A model generated the notes under the pieces. That model was not told the DNA's origin. It ran no database searches and saw only the letters and a list, made by a program, of their open reading frames with translations. Made by a program: the position numbers and the translations under genes. From assembly GCA_030704615.1 (NCBI GenBank), contig CM060731.1, forward strand, positions 91,616,756 to 91,680,755: 64,000 nt of DNA, given 5' to 3'. Position 1 is the first letter of the stretch. Every line of letters starts with the position of its first letter. The stretch comes from Takakia lepidozioides. Its lineage: Eukaryota; Streptophyta; Takakiopsida; Takakiales; Takakiaceae. Positions 44,353 through 55,303 of this stretch are shown one piece after another.

Positions 44353-44412
44353 GGGGGCTGCTATTTCATGAGCGGCATGAGCATGAGCGGCATGAGCATG
44401 AGCGGAAAAAAA
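44353..44412 (+). repeat. Left terminus and CATGAGC subterminal block
   Basis: GGGGGCTGCTATTTCATGAG followed by alternating CATGAGCGG and CATGAGC units and an A-tract (44404-44414). The same terminus, inverted, ends the fragment at 27945. Confidence 0.88.
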
Positions 44413-44588
44413 AAAAGCATGAGCAGACCATTGTGAGTCCACGGAAATAGGGTTAGGAGGCACGGAAATAGGGTCATGTGAAGTTGGAATGTGGCACCAG
44501 TGGACTTGAAATGCAACATTTTATTGCAAATTTTGTGGCAAGCCACGTCTATACAAGTGTGTTCTAACTGTCATAGCCGGAATGGGCA

Positions 44589-47500
44589 CTACTCTCCTAC
44601 ACCCTCCGAGGAACTTGCCCCACCTTCTTCCTCATCCCCCTCATCCCCCTCATCCTCCGAGCTCTGTGATGCATCAGTTCCACTATGCCTCTCAAAAATC
44701 CCGTCCTCTCCTTGGGGGACTGTCCACCTCACCTCCTGGGAATCTTCTGCGTCTTCTCCCCCACTTTCCTCAGCAGAATCCAAGACAAATCTACGAGCCC
44801 GACGGGCTCTAATAGCTGCTGCCTCCTCCCTCATCTTCATTTTCTTGAGGCTTGCCTCGTCTAAAATCTGCTGTACACGACTAGGTTCGAAACACCTCCT
44901 AATGGACACCGAAGCAAGCCGGGCAGCATAAGTAGGAAGGATGTACTCCCTTTCTGGACTAGGCATGAAATCCCCCCTGGCAAAAAAAGGCACGTTCCTC
45001 CTGCCCATGAACTCCGGTGTAGACGTCCCTCCGGCAGTACTTGGCATCCTACAGTAAGAACAAATCCACTTCAAGAATGTCAATACCAGCACAAGCAGAA
45101 ATGGTTTTCAATGAAATAAGAGAGCGGAGGGAGGTGCTTCACAAAATCTGGAGGCAACTTACAATGCCACCACTCACTCGTAAACCGGGGGCTCCTCGGC
45201 CTCGATCCCAACTTCCTCCCCCTGCTCCTTCTCGGATTTTTCCTCATCCTCCGAGGATGCCTCTTCCTCTTTCGGCAGACGTTCAGCCGCTGCAAGTTCC
45301 GAGTTGTGGAGGGCAGTATCAAGCTCGAAGGCGAACACATGCCTGTCGGACAACGTCCCTGCCCACATTGAAGCACCTGAGGAACAAAGCGGGCGGTTAA
45401 TAGCTTGTGGCATGCAATTGCAATGGGGCCAGGGGACAAACTGAGCACGTGAAGGCTTACCCGTGCCGCATGTGAGGTCCAGAATCCGCCCTTGGACATC
45501 CGAGCACGTCTCCATGAGGGTTTGGATGAAAGCAGGGCTCCGGGTCCGGCTGTACCACCACGGTTTGCCTGTCTTTGTGTCCTTCGGCATACTAGAGTGA
45601 GGCACATAGTTGTAGAGGACATCGTAGGTTACAGGGTCCACAGCGGCATCAACAAGACGACCGTCGTTGCGGAATTTGAACGTAGACCCTCTCTTCACAA
45701 AGCAATATGCCTCAAACACCAATGTCTGCACATCCAACAAAGAAGGGATCAATTCCAGGGTCTACTTAACATACACCACAATATGAAGTGAATGCAATAG
45801 ATTGATAACTTACACTTTGGCCCTCTGTTCGCAACCCCTGCGTACTGATGCAGAACCATTTTCTGAGGAGGACTGGGGTGACACTTTTCGGTGTCCACCT
45901 TGCCACCGCATTCTCTGTGGTCTTCCCTCTCGTGGCAAGGACAACCACACATCCACCGTCATCCAGAAGCATCCCCGCCAGCCCAAACCCGGCTTTCCAG
46001 TAGTCCTCAGTAAACCTGTTCCAGGTGGGCACACCATCCAGGCCCTCCAGCAGCTCCCCATCTGGAATGTCGAGGAGAATCATGTCGCAAGCTCTCTCCA
46101 CCTCAACCCCCCCCCCCCCCCCCGAGTGCTCTTGCAATTCGTGCTCACAGCCGTGAAGAATTCCATCATGGCTTCAAAACCAGGGGTGTCTTTAGGCTCT
46201 GTACCGGCAGCCCTCTTCTTGGCTTTCCCCTTCTGCTCCGCCAGAGACTTGTTGTGTGCCACCTTCTTCGCCCTGGCAGCGAGAGCGTCAAGGAAGCTCT
46301 CATTGATGCATTGGATGATGGTTGGAGGTTCTAGCTTTGGCCTGTGCGTAAACGTCACCGCCGAATACCGCCGTGTAGGCTCACCCTCAAATGCCAACTT
46401 CTTGGCAGAGCCAGTCCCACTCCGAACTGACTTGGGAACCCGGACGACCGGTGACTGGGTAGGAGCAACAGCAGTCGCACGACCTTGAACAAAATCGGCG
46501 TTGGAGTCACTCTCTTGGGTCCCCTCCTGCGCCTCCTCCGATGCCCCGATGGTTTTCTTCTTTTTGGGTGTTACTGCAGTCACCTGTTTCCTTGTCCTTT
46601 TCCTTTGACCTTTACTCTTCTCATGCAATTTCTCCTGAATTCCTGCCTGAGCAAGCTCTGCCGCTTTCCTGGAGTTCGCAAGCGCTTTTGCCTCTTTTGC
46701 ACCCAACGGAGGCAGCGGAGCCCGGTTTCGTCGGAATTCAGCATCCAGCTTCAATTGAAACTCGGATGGGTCGAGCGAGCCGGGCGGAAGGTCCACATAC
46801 CAAGGGCAATCACGCAAATGTTCCAGATGCCACTCCTTCACAATATCGTCAGTGTACATGGAGTCAGCCCCAGGGTTCCTCCATGCCAGGAAGAATGGTG
46901 GCTCGAAAGACAGATGACCTTTCTCCAAAAGGGAGAACTTACAGTACCTGCATTCATGAAAAACACAATGAGGTCCGAAAATGGCTAAGTCCCTGAACGG
47001 CAATAGGGCCTACAACTGGAATATGGCGCCGAATTTCCACTTCAGGGCCAGCCAGTCTAGGGACTTAGCCCGAAAATGGCTAAGTCCCTGAACGGCAATA
47101 GGGCCTGGAACTGGAAAATGGCGCCGAATTTCCAGTTCAGGGCCAGCCAGTCTAGGGACTTAGCCCGAAAATGGCTAAGTCCCTGGACGGCAATAGGGCC
47201 TAGAACTGGAAAACGGCGCCGAATTTCCAGTTCCGGGCCAGCCACACTAGGGACTTAGGCCGAAAATGGATAAGTCCCTGAAAGGCAATAGGGCCTAAAA
47301 CTGGAATATGGCGCCGAATTTCCACTTCAGGGCCAGCCAGTCTAGGAACTTAGGCCGAAAATGGCTAAGTCCCTGAACGGCAATAGGGCCTGGAACTGGA
47401 AAATGGCGCCGAATTTCCAGTTCAGGGCCAGCCAGTCTAGGGACTTAGCCCGAAAATGGCTAAGTCCCTGGACGGCAATAGGGCCTAGAACTAGAAAACG

Positions 47501-48820
47501 GCGCCGAATTTCCAGTTCCGGGCCAGCCACACTAGGGACTTAGGCCGAAAATGGCTAAGTCCCTGAACGGCAATAGGGCCTAAAACTGGAATATGGCGCT
47601 GAATTTCCACTTCAGGGCCAGCCAGTCTAGGGACTTAGGCCGAAAATGGCTAAGTCCCTGAACGGCAATAGGGCCTGGAACTGGAAAATGGCGCCGAATT
47701 TCCAGTTCCGGGCCAGCCAGTCTAGGGACTTAGCCATTTTCGGAGCCCTGACTGGAAATTCGGCGCCATTTTCCCTAACACCACTTGAGGCCTCTAACAT
47801 CCTGAAATGCCAGGACTTGAAAGAAAGGCAGCGCGTATGTACCTGTACAGAAGGCGCATTGCTGCTTTGTCCGCGTTCGGCTGGTCGGTGAACTCGTGGC
47901 TCCGGCGAGCATCTGCTATCTCCCGAAAGAATAGGTTGGTTTTGTAGAGCAGAAAGTACCTCGTCACATAGTCACGTAGGCTCTCTGCTGCAGGAGATAT
48001 CTCCATCTTGAACTGATGTGCTTGTGTGTCCAGCTGCTCTTGCGCATTCGTCGTCACCTGTGGAGATTGTCCATCAGATCGCTTTCCTCAAAAATACAAT
48101 GAATCCACCCCCTACTAGAGTACAAGCCCCAAACGAAGCGTGGGGAAGTACCTGAAACCACCATGTCATGCGGTTCATCCACATGTCGAATGTGGGGTCA
48201 GAGAGTTTGTCCGGTTTGGGGAAGCTCCACATGTCCCTGGTACTTTGGGAACCATTCCAGATTTGGAGCCACCGGGTCTGTCCAACCACCCAGCATATTC
48301 GTAAGCGCCAAACACCACAAAAAGGAGTTGTTGCCACCACAATTTGGTTAAGAATGTATCACCTTTTCTGTTGCATCCACACAGGATGTGGCTAGACGAT
48401 GGAGCTTCTCCAATGTCATCGTGGGCTTCAGAGCGCGAGAGTAGTGCTTCCCCACCTCCACCAGAAAGTCGGCACCAAGGGCGGGATCAGCTATGGCCAC
48501 GTACTTTACCATCCGCGACTTGTACTTTATGCGGGCCCTCACCTCCGCAGCTTTGACATACGATTCGAGTTCCGGGAGGGTTGGATTCTTCTCCTCTGAC
48601 TCCATGTAGAACCTCCGCGCATGTGCCAAATCCTGCTGTATTTTCGTCTGTCGAAAAGGCGCACATAAGATTAGAGATCCTGCTCAACACAATTTCTTCT
48701 ATTGGGGGAGGAGAGACAAATTAGCTCAACAAAACTGTGAGGAGCTTTACCCGAAATATGTAGTCCACCATGGCGTCGACGCTCAGCCTATACCACGTTC
48801 TGTCTGCCTTTGCCTCCGGC
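44589..48820 (-). CDS. Copy B: eight-exon gene with permuted amino-DNA-methyltransferase-like motifs (5'-truncated)
   Basis: Exons (minus): about 48820-48751 (DRTWYRLSVDAMVDYIF), 48647-48363 (ELESYVKAAEVRARIKYKSR, ADPALGADFLVEVGKHYS, LEKLHRLATSCVDATEK), 48277-48152 (LQIWNGSQ, FPKPDKLSDPTFDMWMNRMT), 48057-47843 (LRDYVTRYFLLYKTNLFFRE, MRLLY), 46947-45814, 45725-45461, 45376-45178, 45048-44589; each border has GT/AG. The fifth exon starts YCKFSLLEKGHLSFEPPFFL, has a Lys-rich middle and ends with CDMILLDIPDGELLEG (DIPD at 46060-46071), DYWKAGFGLAGMLLDDGGCV and VVLATRGKTTENAVAR. Exon 6 ends ILDLTCGTG, exon 7 begins ASMWAGTLSDRHVFAFELD, the last exon is basic then acidic. A DPPY-like motif before a DL-CGTG/FAFE SAM-binding motif is the order of beta-class N6-adenine/N4-cytosine DNA methyltransferases; DIPD is not the canonical tetrapeptide, so activity is inference. 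A ~17-base G run (46107-46123) between STNCKST and VEVERACD leaves the two halves in different frames. The 5' exons, with the ParB-like part of copy A, are cut off by the array at 48820. Confidence 0.72.
46975..47755 (+). repeat. 95-bp tandem array with 285-bp higher-order period, in an intron of copy B
   Basis: Eight units start about 46979, 47073, 47168, 47263, 47358, 47453, 47548 and 47643. Each has 'aaaatggctaagtccctgaa', 'ggcaatagggcct', a 'ggcgccgaatttcca' core and 'gggccagccagtctagggac'. Three variants alternate A-B-C-A-B-C-A-B (for example 'ggaatatggcgcc' in A, 'ggaaaatggcgcc' in B, 'aaaacggcgcc' with 'cacactaggg' in C), a 285-bp higher-order repeat. It lies between exons 4 and 5 of copy B. 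Confidence 0.93.
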
Positions 48821-50165
48821 AATAGGCGCCGAATTTCCCTCACGCAGGTAATTCAGAAGCACGCGGATGGAAATCCGGCGCCGAATTTCCATCCAGCCAG
48901 GTAGGGCGGCGCTGGAAATTTCCCTCAAGCAGGTAATTCGGAAGCGCTCGGATGGAAATCCGGCGCCGAATTTCCATCCGCGGAGGTAGGGCGGCGCGCC
49001 GAATTTCCCTCACGCAGGTAATTCGGTGCCGAATTTCCATCATGCAGGTAAGTGGAATCCCGGATAAATGAAAATTCGGCGCCGAATTTCCATCCAGCAG
49101 GTAAGTCGGATCGGTGCCGTATGGATATTCGGCGCCGAATTTCCATTCGCCAAGTTTTTCTGAGTACCTTCGTGCAGGTAATTCCCAGATGAGAATTACC
49201 TTCGTGCAGGTAATTCTGGACGAGGAATTAACATCCTACCGGCATCGATTGGAACTACCTGCAGGAAGGTAATTCTCATCTGGAAATTACCTGCACGAAG
49301 GTAATTCTGATCGACGAATTACCTGCAGGAAGGTAATTCTGAGCGATGAAATACATGGCGAATGGAAATTCGTCGCCGAATATCCATACGCCACCGATCC
49401 GACTTACCTGCTGGATGGAAATTCGGCGCCGAATTTCCATTTATCCGAGATTCCACTTACCTGCTGGATGGAAATTCGGCGCCGAATTTCCATCCGGGGG
49501 ATGGTCTCTGTCGGAGAGGTGCCGCCTCTCCGCCGCTCTGTTGGATATTCGGTGCCGAATTTCCGTCCCGGGGGTTGAAATATGACGGCCAGGTGCCGAC
49601 CTCTCCCTTCTCCCCGACTGCATTGGAACGGCCCCGAATTGAAATTCGGCGCCGTTTTCCCATCTGAAGAGGTTTTTATGTCGGCCAGTTTTCGGTCTGA
49701 CCCCCCGACAAGACTTCCTTTGGGGGGGCCCGGATGGAAATTCGGCGCCGAATCTCCATCCAGGGGATGTTCTCTGTCGCACACTCGCCGGCCTCTGCGC
49801 CCGAGGCGACTTCATCCGGGCGTCCCCTGTTCGATATTCGGTGCCGAATTTCCGTCCGGGGGTTGAAATGTGACGGCCAAGTGCAGGCCACTCCCCCCTC
49901 CCCGACTGCCCCGGATGGAAATTCGGCGCCGTTTTTCCATCTGGGGATGTTTTTATGCCGTCCATTTTTCGGCCTGACCCCCCGACACGACTCCCTTTGG
50001 GGGCCCGGATGGAAATTCGGCGCCGAATCTCCATCCAGGGGATATTCTCTGTCGCACACACTCCGGCCTCTGCGCCCGAGGCGACTTCATCCGGGCTTCC
50101 TCTGTTGGATATTGGGTGCCGAATTTCCATTCGGGGGTAGTAATGTGACGGCATGGTGCCGGCTT
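48820..50165 (+). repeat. Central arrays of GGCGCC-core palindromes between the two divergent genes
   Basis: Three blocks. 48820-49150: repeats of 'ggcgccgaatttccatc' with 'caggtaattcgg'. 49160-49345: alternating 'attaccttcgtgcaggtaat' and its complement ('cctgcaggaaggtaattc'). 49360-50165: long units of about 276 bp, each with two or three palindromes (arms TGGAAATTCGGC and GCCGAATTTCCA) joined by GC-rich spacers such as 'cggcctctgcgcccgaggcg'; homologous points at 49733 and 50009. The block is the intergenic region from which both genes diverge. Confidence 0.88.
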
Positions 50166-50433
50166 CTCCCCTTCAGCCGTCATCATCCGGACGGCCCCCC
50201 ACTTTCTGACTGCATACCGTTGGCAGTTATTGCGCAAAGACGAGGGGCCGCATTCCGGAGACAAGGTTCATTAACACTCTGACTGTGGATTTTTGAGATA
50301 GTTGGCTCCCTGGATTTGGATCAGGCTTTGTCGCTCGGACAAATCGGCATCGCATTCATTCCCATCGCTGCACCCCCTTCTACCAGGAAGCTTCCCCGCA
50401 TGCCATCCTGGCAGTCTTGTGTGCACATCTCCC

Positions 50434-53400
50434 ATGGCGGAAAACTCGAGCGCTACAGTGTACTGCCCTCCTCACGAGCATAGAGCTTCATTTCCGTGCA
50501 GAGGGGACACCTGCCGGGTGATGGAGAAATATCTGTGCGTTCGATACCACCTGAAACCGGGGTCGGTTTTTTTGGAGGAGGAAAGGAAGGACTCAAACGG
50601 CCTTGTTGTCGAGAGTATTGTTGTGCTCCACGATGATTTCGGCGATGGCAGGGAATGGCGAGTTCCACCATCGGACAGCGTCATATACAGGGCTGTTGGG
50701 GACTTCATTTGCCCGCCAAATGCACCGTCTATCCTGGCGCCTTCCACGAAACAATCCGCGAATCAGAGAGTGGGTACCTCAAAGAGAGAAGTCCGCAACG
50801 AAGTAAATCCAGAGCCGAACCCATCCATGAAGACGACCGAGAACCGGGTTGTTCACAACCTGTCCGACTCAGATGAGGTCATGGAAGTTCTGAGGTCGTC
50901 CTGGAGATCAGGCAAGTCCTCAATGGACGTCAGTGGAGGAGGGAGTCATATTCCCAGCACGAGCACCGCAGTTCGATCTATTCTAGAAATTCTGCGAGGG
51001 CTTCACCTGGAAGGACACCGGTCGGAGCTGGCCGGGCTGGACTACAGCAAGTTCGCAATTAAATCGGTTACATGCCTTCCCGCCGACGTCGACGGTAATA
51101 TCTTCTTTGAGTTCCCTCCTCGGGCGGACTACTCGAGGGCGTCCGGAATGTTGACAGATATGGATAGAAAACATGACGGTCATCCTTGGTGCGTTACCAA
51201 AACCACCAGCATGAAGATGCTTGATGGTGTGCGGGTGCGCTACGTTGTTTGTGCGGGCGCGTTGCGGTGTTTCTCCCCAACTTGCTTCCACTTTAAATCC
51301 AGAGGTCACAGGAACGAGACCGATTGGACAGGCACAGCTCACCAACCATTTCGAGCTCAGGAGAAGGTTCCGAACTCCACATTTAAGTGTGCGCATTGCA
51401 AAGAACCACCACACTGCATGTCTGTTTGTAATGCCAAGCAGTTCTATGTGTTGCACCGTTTCCCTGACCTCACCCGAGCTTGCATACACGTTGGTTCCCA
51501 TTGTCACAAATTGGCGAGGGGGAACTCGCGGGAGGCTGCCCACGAAGCAGAGCAGCTCGTTCAGGAGGAGGTTAAGTTGAGACCGGGTGCCAAACCCAAA
51601 CAGATACAGGTCCAAGCCGCCCATAAGATGGCATTGGCCAGAATTATGTCGGAAGACGGCTCCGATAGAGTTCCTCTCGACGAGAAGGAAATGGAGGCAT
51701 TGCTGGAGTCGGTGTCCCACGTATGTTCACCGAATGTCCGAAACCACATTGTCTCATGCAAACAGAAAATTGGGCGTGGCTCGGATATGCACTCCATTCT
51801 GGAGGTGAAGCGACGATGTGGATATGACTACATTCATGGAAGTAGGTTTCCAGGACAAGGGATTGAGGCAGATCGTTGTTTCGTATTCAAAATGTCCACG
51901 TGTGGACCTGGCAGTGGGCGTCGAACTGGTCGACAGGATGACGAGTGGGAACTTGTCAAACAGTTGGGTCATGTTCGACCATATCAAGCGAATTACAAAT
52001 CACCAGTGGGTGACAATGGGTGCACATGTCTACGACACCCACTGCAGGATGCTAATGACAATTGCTATTTGTGAGATGAAAGGAGAGGACACACAATCGG
52101 AGATGCTTCTTTGGCAGGGAATAAACGAACAGATGGCCAAGGCGGGATTGCCCCCTCCCAATTTCCGTGGTTTCATGGCGGACAACGCACAAGCAAATTG
52201 GGCTGCCATCCGAAGGGTGTACGGGCAAGACCCCAATGTTCCCATGGAAGGCAAGGAGAGATCTTGTGGGTTCCATTTTCTGCAGAGCCTTTCGCAGTAC
52301 ACAACCAGGCTCGTGGCGCCAGATTTCAGAGAGGAGCACCGTTCCATGTGCCTTGCGTGGAAGCGCGCTCCCACCTTGGATGATGCAGAGACACAGTTTG
52401 CATGCATACGGGCTTGGTGGACATCGTCAGGTGCTGTAAGGAAATCAGACGAAGGAGCAATGGTCAGTTGGCTAGCATGGTGGCATTATCGTTTCCTCCA
52501 GTTCGGCGACTATATGCGGGAGGTGAGTTGCACGAATTCGCGTCCCGTTGGATATTATTCTTGGCCATATATGTAACTTGCTTGTAACCTGAACATGTGC
52601 TTGTGCAGGAAATGTGTCTCGACTCCGACACCGACATGCCCACGACAAACATGGCCGAATCAGTGCACTCTTCCTGGCGTGCCTCCTCTGCGGCGCATCT
52701 GGTGGACATCTTCACTGCCACAACGGAGGACATTGTGAGGTCAATTATGCAGCAATGCAGGTACAACGAGTTCTTGAAAAGGAAACAGTGGGGCTTGGGG
52801 CCGGACAGGCAGGAAATGCTGATGCGGACTGCCTCCAGATCAAAGAATCCTCGGAAGTGGGCAGCGGCCTTGCGAGAGGGCCTTCGGGACACGCCATTGC
52901 TGCGAAGAGGCCAACATTTGGAAGGAGATGTTCATACCCGTCCAGTGAGACGAAGACTTGACGAGGCACCTGGCGGAGAAGAGGATTCATGGCGAGCTGA
53001 CAAGAATATTCGCACGCTCCCTCGTGGTCCGGTGATGTTGTCCGAGGAGGTCTGGTCGAGCACCGGAAGTCCTGCACGTTCAAGATCGCCATCTCCTTTG
53101 AGCACAGGGCGCGTGCCCCGGCAACATAACGAGCCATCTGTAGTAAAGCAATACAACATTCCCATTGTGGAGACAAGAGTGTCGGAGTCACAGTGGAGAA
53201 TTGCGAGGACATTGCCGGCATTTCGAGGGAAGTGTTGCGCCATCCGGGTGGATACGAGAGCATGCTGTGGTGAGATGATTCGGAGGAACCCACACGGTGC
53301 TGTACCTGCACCTTGTTTCAGCGGCAGATTTTTGACTCCCACATTTGCTCACGCCACAACGCAGACATTTTGGTTCTGTAGGCACGACATAATGACCTGT

Positions 53401-54027
53401 GTATTTGGTAAGCCCAAGTACGGGATTCAGGGAATGCCGGAGCCTCCGGGCGTCTGGCCTGTTGCACCGGGTTGCAGCCTCTCTCAGAATGAGGCGGATG
53501 CTCTATCTGCAGCAGGATTTCGAATGGTGCAACGCACAGACATCCCGGCCCACGCATTTCCGGTTCCTCAGACCCAGCCATTGCAGACTGCTCGATCCAG
53601 TAGAGACAGATTGGACAATTCTGCACATCCCACAATGCGATTCGGATGAGTGAAGAGACGATACCCTCCCAACAAGTTGAATGAGACTCGGATTGCCAAT
53701 GCTCTTGGGATGGCTTGCACTATTCAGAGCTCCGTGGACGTACCCCCACCCGGCCTTAGGCGTGTGTATCGGATGGCAACGGCCGGCTCGGCTGTACGCG
53801 ACGATGTATACACAATTACGATTGGAGTGGAGCCGACTTGCAACTGTACGGACTTCTCGTTGATGGAAGCAAAGAAGGGTTCGAAGTATTTTCCGTGCAA
53901 GCATTTGTATTACATTTACCTGAAGAGGTTGAGGATGAACGTGACTATTGATGACTTTATTCATGCACCGGCGTTGAGCGTGAACGAGCTGCACAAACTC
54001 CTCCTTAGGGATTCCAGAAATCATTGA
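50434..54027 (+). pseudogene. Mutator-like (MULE) transposase, GCM/WRKY-like zinc region, DDE core, SWIM finger
   Basis: ATG 50434 (MAENSSATVY). Residues ~265-365 hold a Cys/His-rich region, CAGALRCFSPTCFHFKSRGH ... FKCAHCKEPPHCMSVCNA ... CIHVGSHCHK, of the GCM/WRKY kind found in MULEs (family inference). The core begins IEADRCFVFKMSTCGPGSG; an extra base near 51919 shifts frame to VELVDRMTSGNLSNSWVMFD, then HVYDTHCRMLMTIAIC, FRGFMADNAQANWAAIRRVY (Asp) and SCGFHFLQSLSQYTT. Donor GAG|GTGAGT near 52529, acceptor TGTGCAG before 52610; exon 2 starts EMCLDSDTDMPTTNMAESVH (likely catalytic Glu region). TGA at 53647-53649 (CGA fit). After it, SWIM finger CNC ... CKH at 53839-53904 and stop at 54025-54027. 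Cuts and joins element ends in intact relatives. Two lesions make this copy non-functional unless they are sequence errors. Confidence 0.8.
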
Positions 54028-54189
54028 TGGGGCAAATGGAATCCTCCATATGGATATTTTCAAATGCATTTTGCTGTATCAGACTTTTTTTTTGCAGTGT
54101 AATGAAATGCACCCCAAAACTCCTGGAATGAGGCAATATTCCATTCAAACTGAGATCCAACAGAAGCAGTTGTGGGGCCATTTCTGGAA

Positions 54190-54560
54190 AAATGGCGCCG
54201 AATTTCTCTTTTTGGGGCCGAAAACTCGCTAAGTCCCAACATGCACTGGTACCTGTGTTTGGGAAATGGCGCCGAATTTCTCTTTTTGGGGCCGAAAACT
54301 GGCTAAGTCCCAACATGCACTGGTACAGTGTCTGGAAAAATGGCGCCGAATTTCCCTATTTTGCGCCGAAAACTGGCTAAGTCTGAACATGCACTGGAAA
54401 AATGGCGCCGAATTACCTGTCATGAGGGGACCTATAGCCGCGGAATTCGGCACCATTTTTCGCCAGAGAGACCTATTGCCGCGAAATACGTCGCCGTTTT
54501 TTCAGGTTACGGACCCTATTACCGCGAAATTCGGCGCCATATTTGCACATGTCGCTGGGA
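54190..54560 (+). repeat. Subterminal GGCGCC repeats of the transposon
   Basis: Three to four units of about 75-80 bp with 'aatggcgccgaattt', 'ggggccgaaaactggctaag' and 'aacatgcactggtac'. They are followed by 'tatagccgcggaattcggca' and 'ccgcgaaattcggcgcca' variants. The reverse complement of this block recurs at 63740-64000. Confidence 0.88.
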
Positions 54561-54575
54561 ATTGGCATGAGCGGA

Positions 54576-54789
54576 AGACGAAATATCATGAGCACAACTG
54601 TCAAAAGTGCAATTTTCCCTTCAAGGGGCCGAATAATATATTTGTTTTTCCTGACACATTGCATTAAATTATTGTTTTTTTTTATTGTTTTTTATTTTCG
54701 AAATTTGTACTTCTGCTCATGAAAACCGATTGTGTTACTACTCTGCTCATGCCGCTCATGCCGCTCATGCTCATGAAATAGCAAACCTC
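54576..54789 (+). repeat. Right terminus with GCTCATG subterminal block
   Basis: CATGAGC motifs at 54567-54592 (gcatgagcgg ... catgagcac), an AT-rich middle, then GCTCATG units (54712-54772) and GCTCATGAAATAGCAAACCTC at the end. Matches 63492-63720 inverted. Confidence 0.88.
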
Positions 54790-55281
54790 GTCGGTGGGGT
54801 AATCTGGAGCGTACATCTCGGAGTTTAACACAAGCAGTGATTCGTTGGCTGCTTCATATTCGTTCACGGTTCTGTAGGGCATATGTGCTGGCCACGGTTC
54901 ACCATACGGTATACGGGGTGGTAATGTTGTCCTCCAGATGAATGGTGGTCTAGCCATAGTGGTGCCTTGAATTCGTGTTGCCACCTGTCTTAGTACATGC
55001 CGATTCACTGTGTCGTGATGAATGTAATATGCACTGGCGGTTTCACGCTCCTCATCTGCAGTTTGATCTTCCTCGTTGGCGTATAAGTCATGTATAAGGG
55101 CTTTGTCATGTATTCCTTGGTAACCTTTTAACTTGTTAATATTAATTCGTCCCACGAATTCTTGTTCCAAGGCCTGCAAATCAACAGTTCCATTGTCATG
55201 TACCTTTTTGATTTGAAATGGTCCCATCCATGGCATTTTCAATTTCCGCCCAGTTTGATCTTCTTGATTTTTGATAACCAT
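54790..55281 (-). pseudogene. Ty3-type integrase C-terminal region, interrupted by the 10.4-kb transposon
   Basis: Minus-strand frame with KLKMPWMGPFQIKKVHDNGT, VDLQALEQEFVGRININKLK and GYQ, the C-terminal barrel of Ty3 integrases, then a polar tail (HDLYANEEDQTADEERETAS, RTTLPPRIPYGEPWPAHMPY, NSEMYAPDYPTD). The transposon enters right after PTD; the tail resumes at 44344. The upstream catalytic core is absent: sequence beyond 55300 is unrelated and on the plus strand. Confidence 0.78.
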
Positions 55282-55303
55282 AAAACAATGTCCTCGTCCT
55301 GGA

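Larger units (their letters stand above)
44345..54797 (+). mobile_element. ~10.4-kb Mutator-like DNA transposon carrying a methyltransferase-like gene (with 8-bp target duplications)
   Basis: Element 44353-54789. Left terminus GGGGGCTGCTATTTCATGAG, right terminus (reverse complement) GAGGTTTGCTATTTCATGAG; the ends share TGCTATTTCATGAGC. Both are followed inward by repeated GCTCATG/CATGAGC blocks. Flanks: GTCGGTGG at 44345-44352 and 54790-54797, flush with the ends. Content, left to right: minus-strand eight-exon gene (44589-48820) with an intronic tandem array; palindrome arrays 48820-50165; plus-strand transposase 50434-54027; subterminal repeats 54190-54560. The 8-bp duplication and SWIM-type transposase suit the Mutator superfamily (8-9 bp). 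The transposase has one frame change and one stop, so this copy is probably not autonomous. Other pieces: 27168-27945, 39310-39460, 63492-64000. Confidence 0.88.

Noticed and set aside
48820-50165. Many 60-240-codon frames on both strands (MEIRRRISI-, GAEFPSG-type peptides)
   Set aside because: They are translations of the palindrome repeats; both strands give similar peptides because the DNA is nearly self-complementary.
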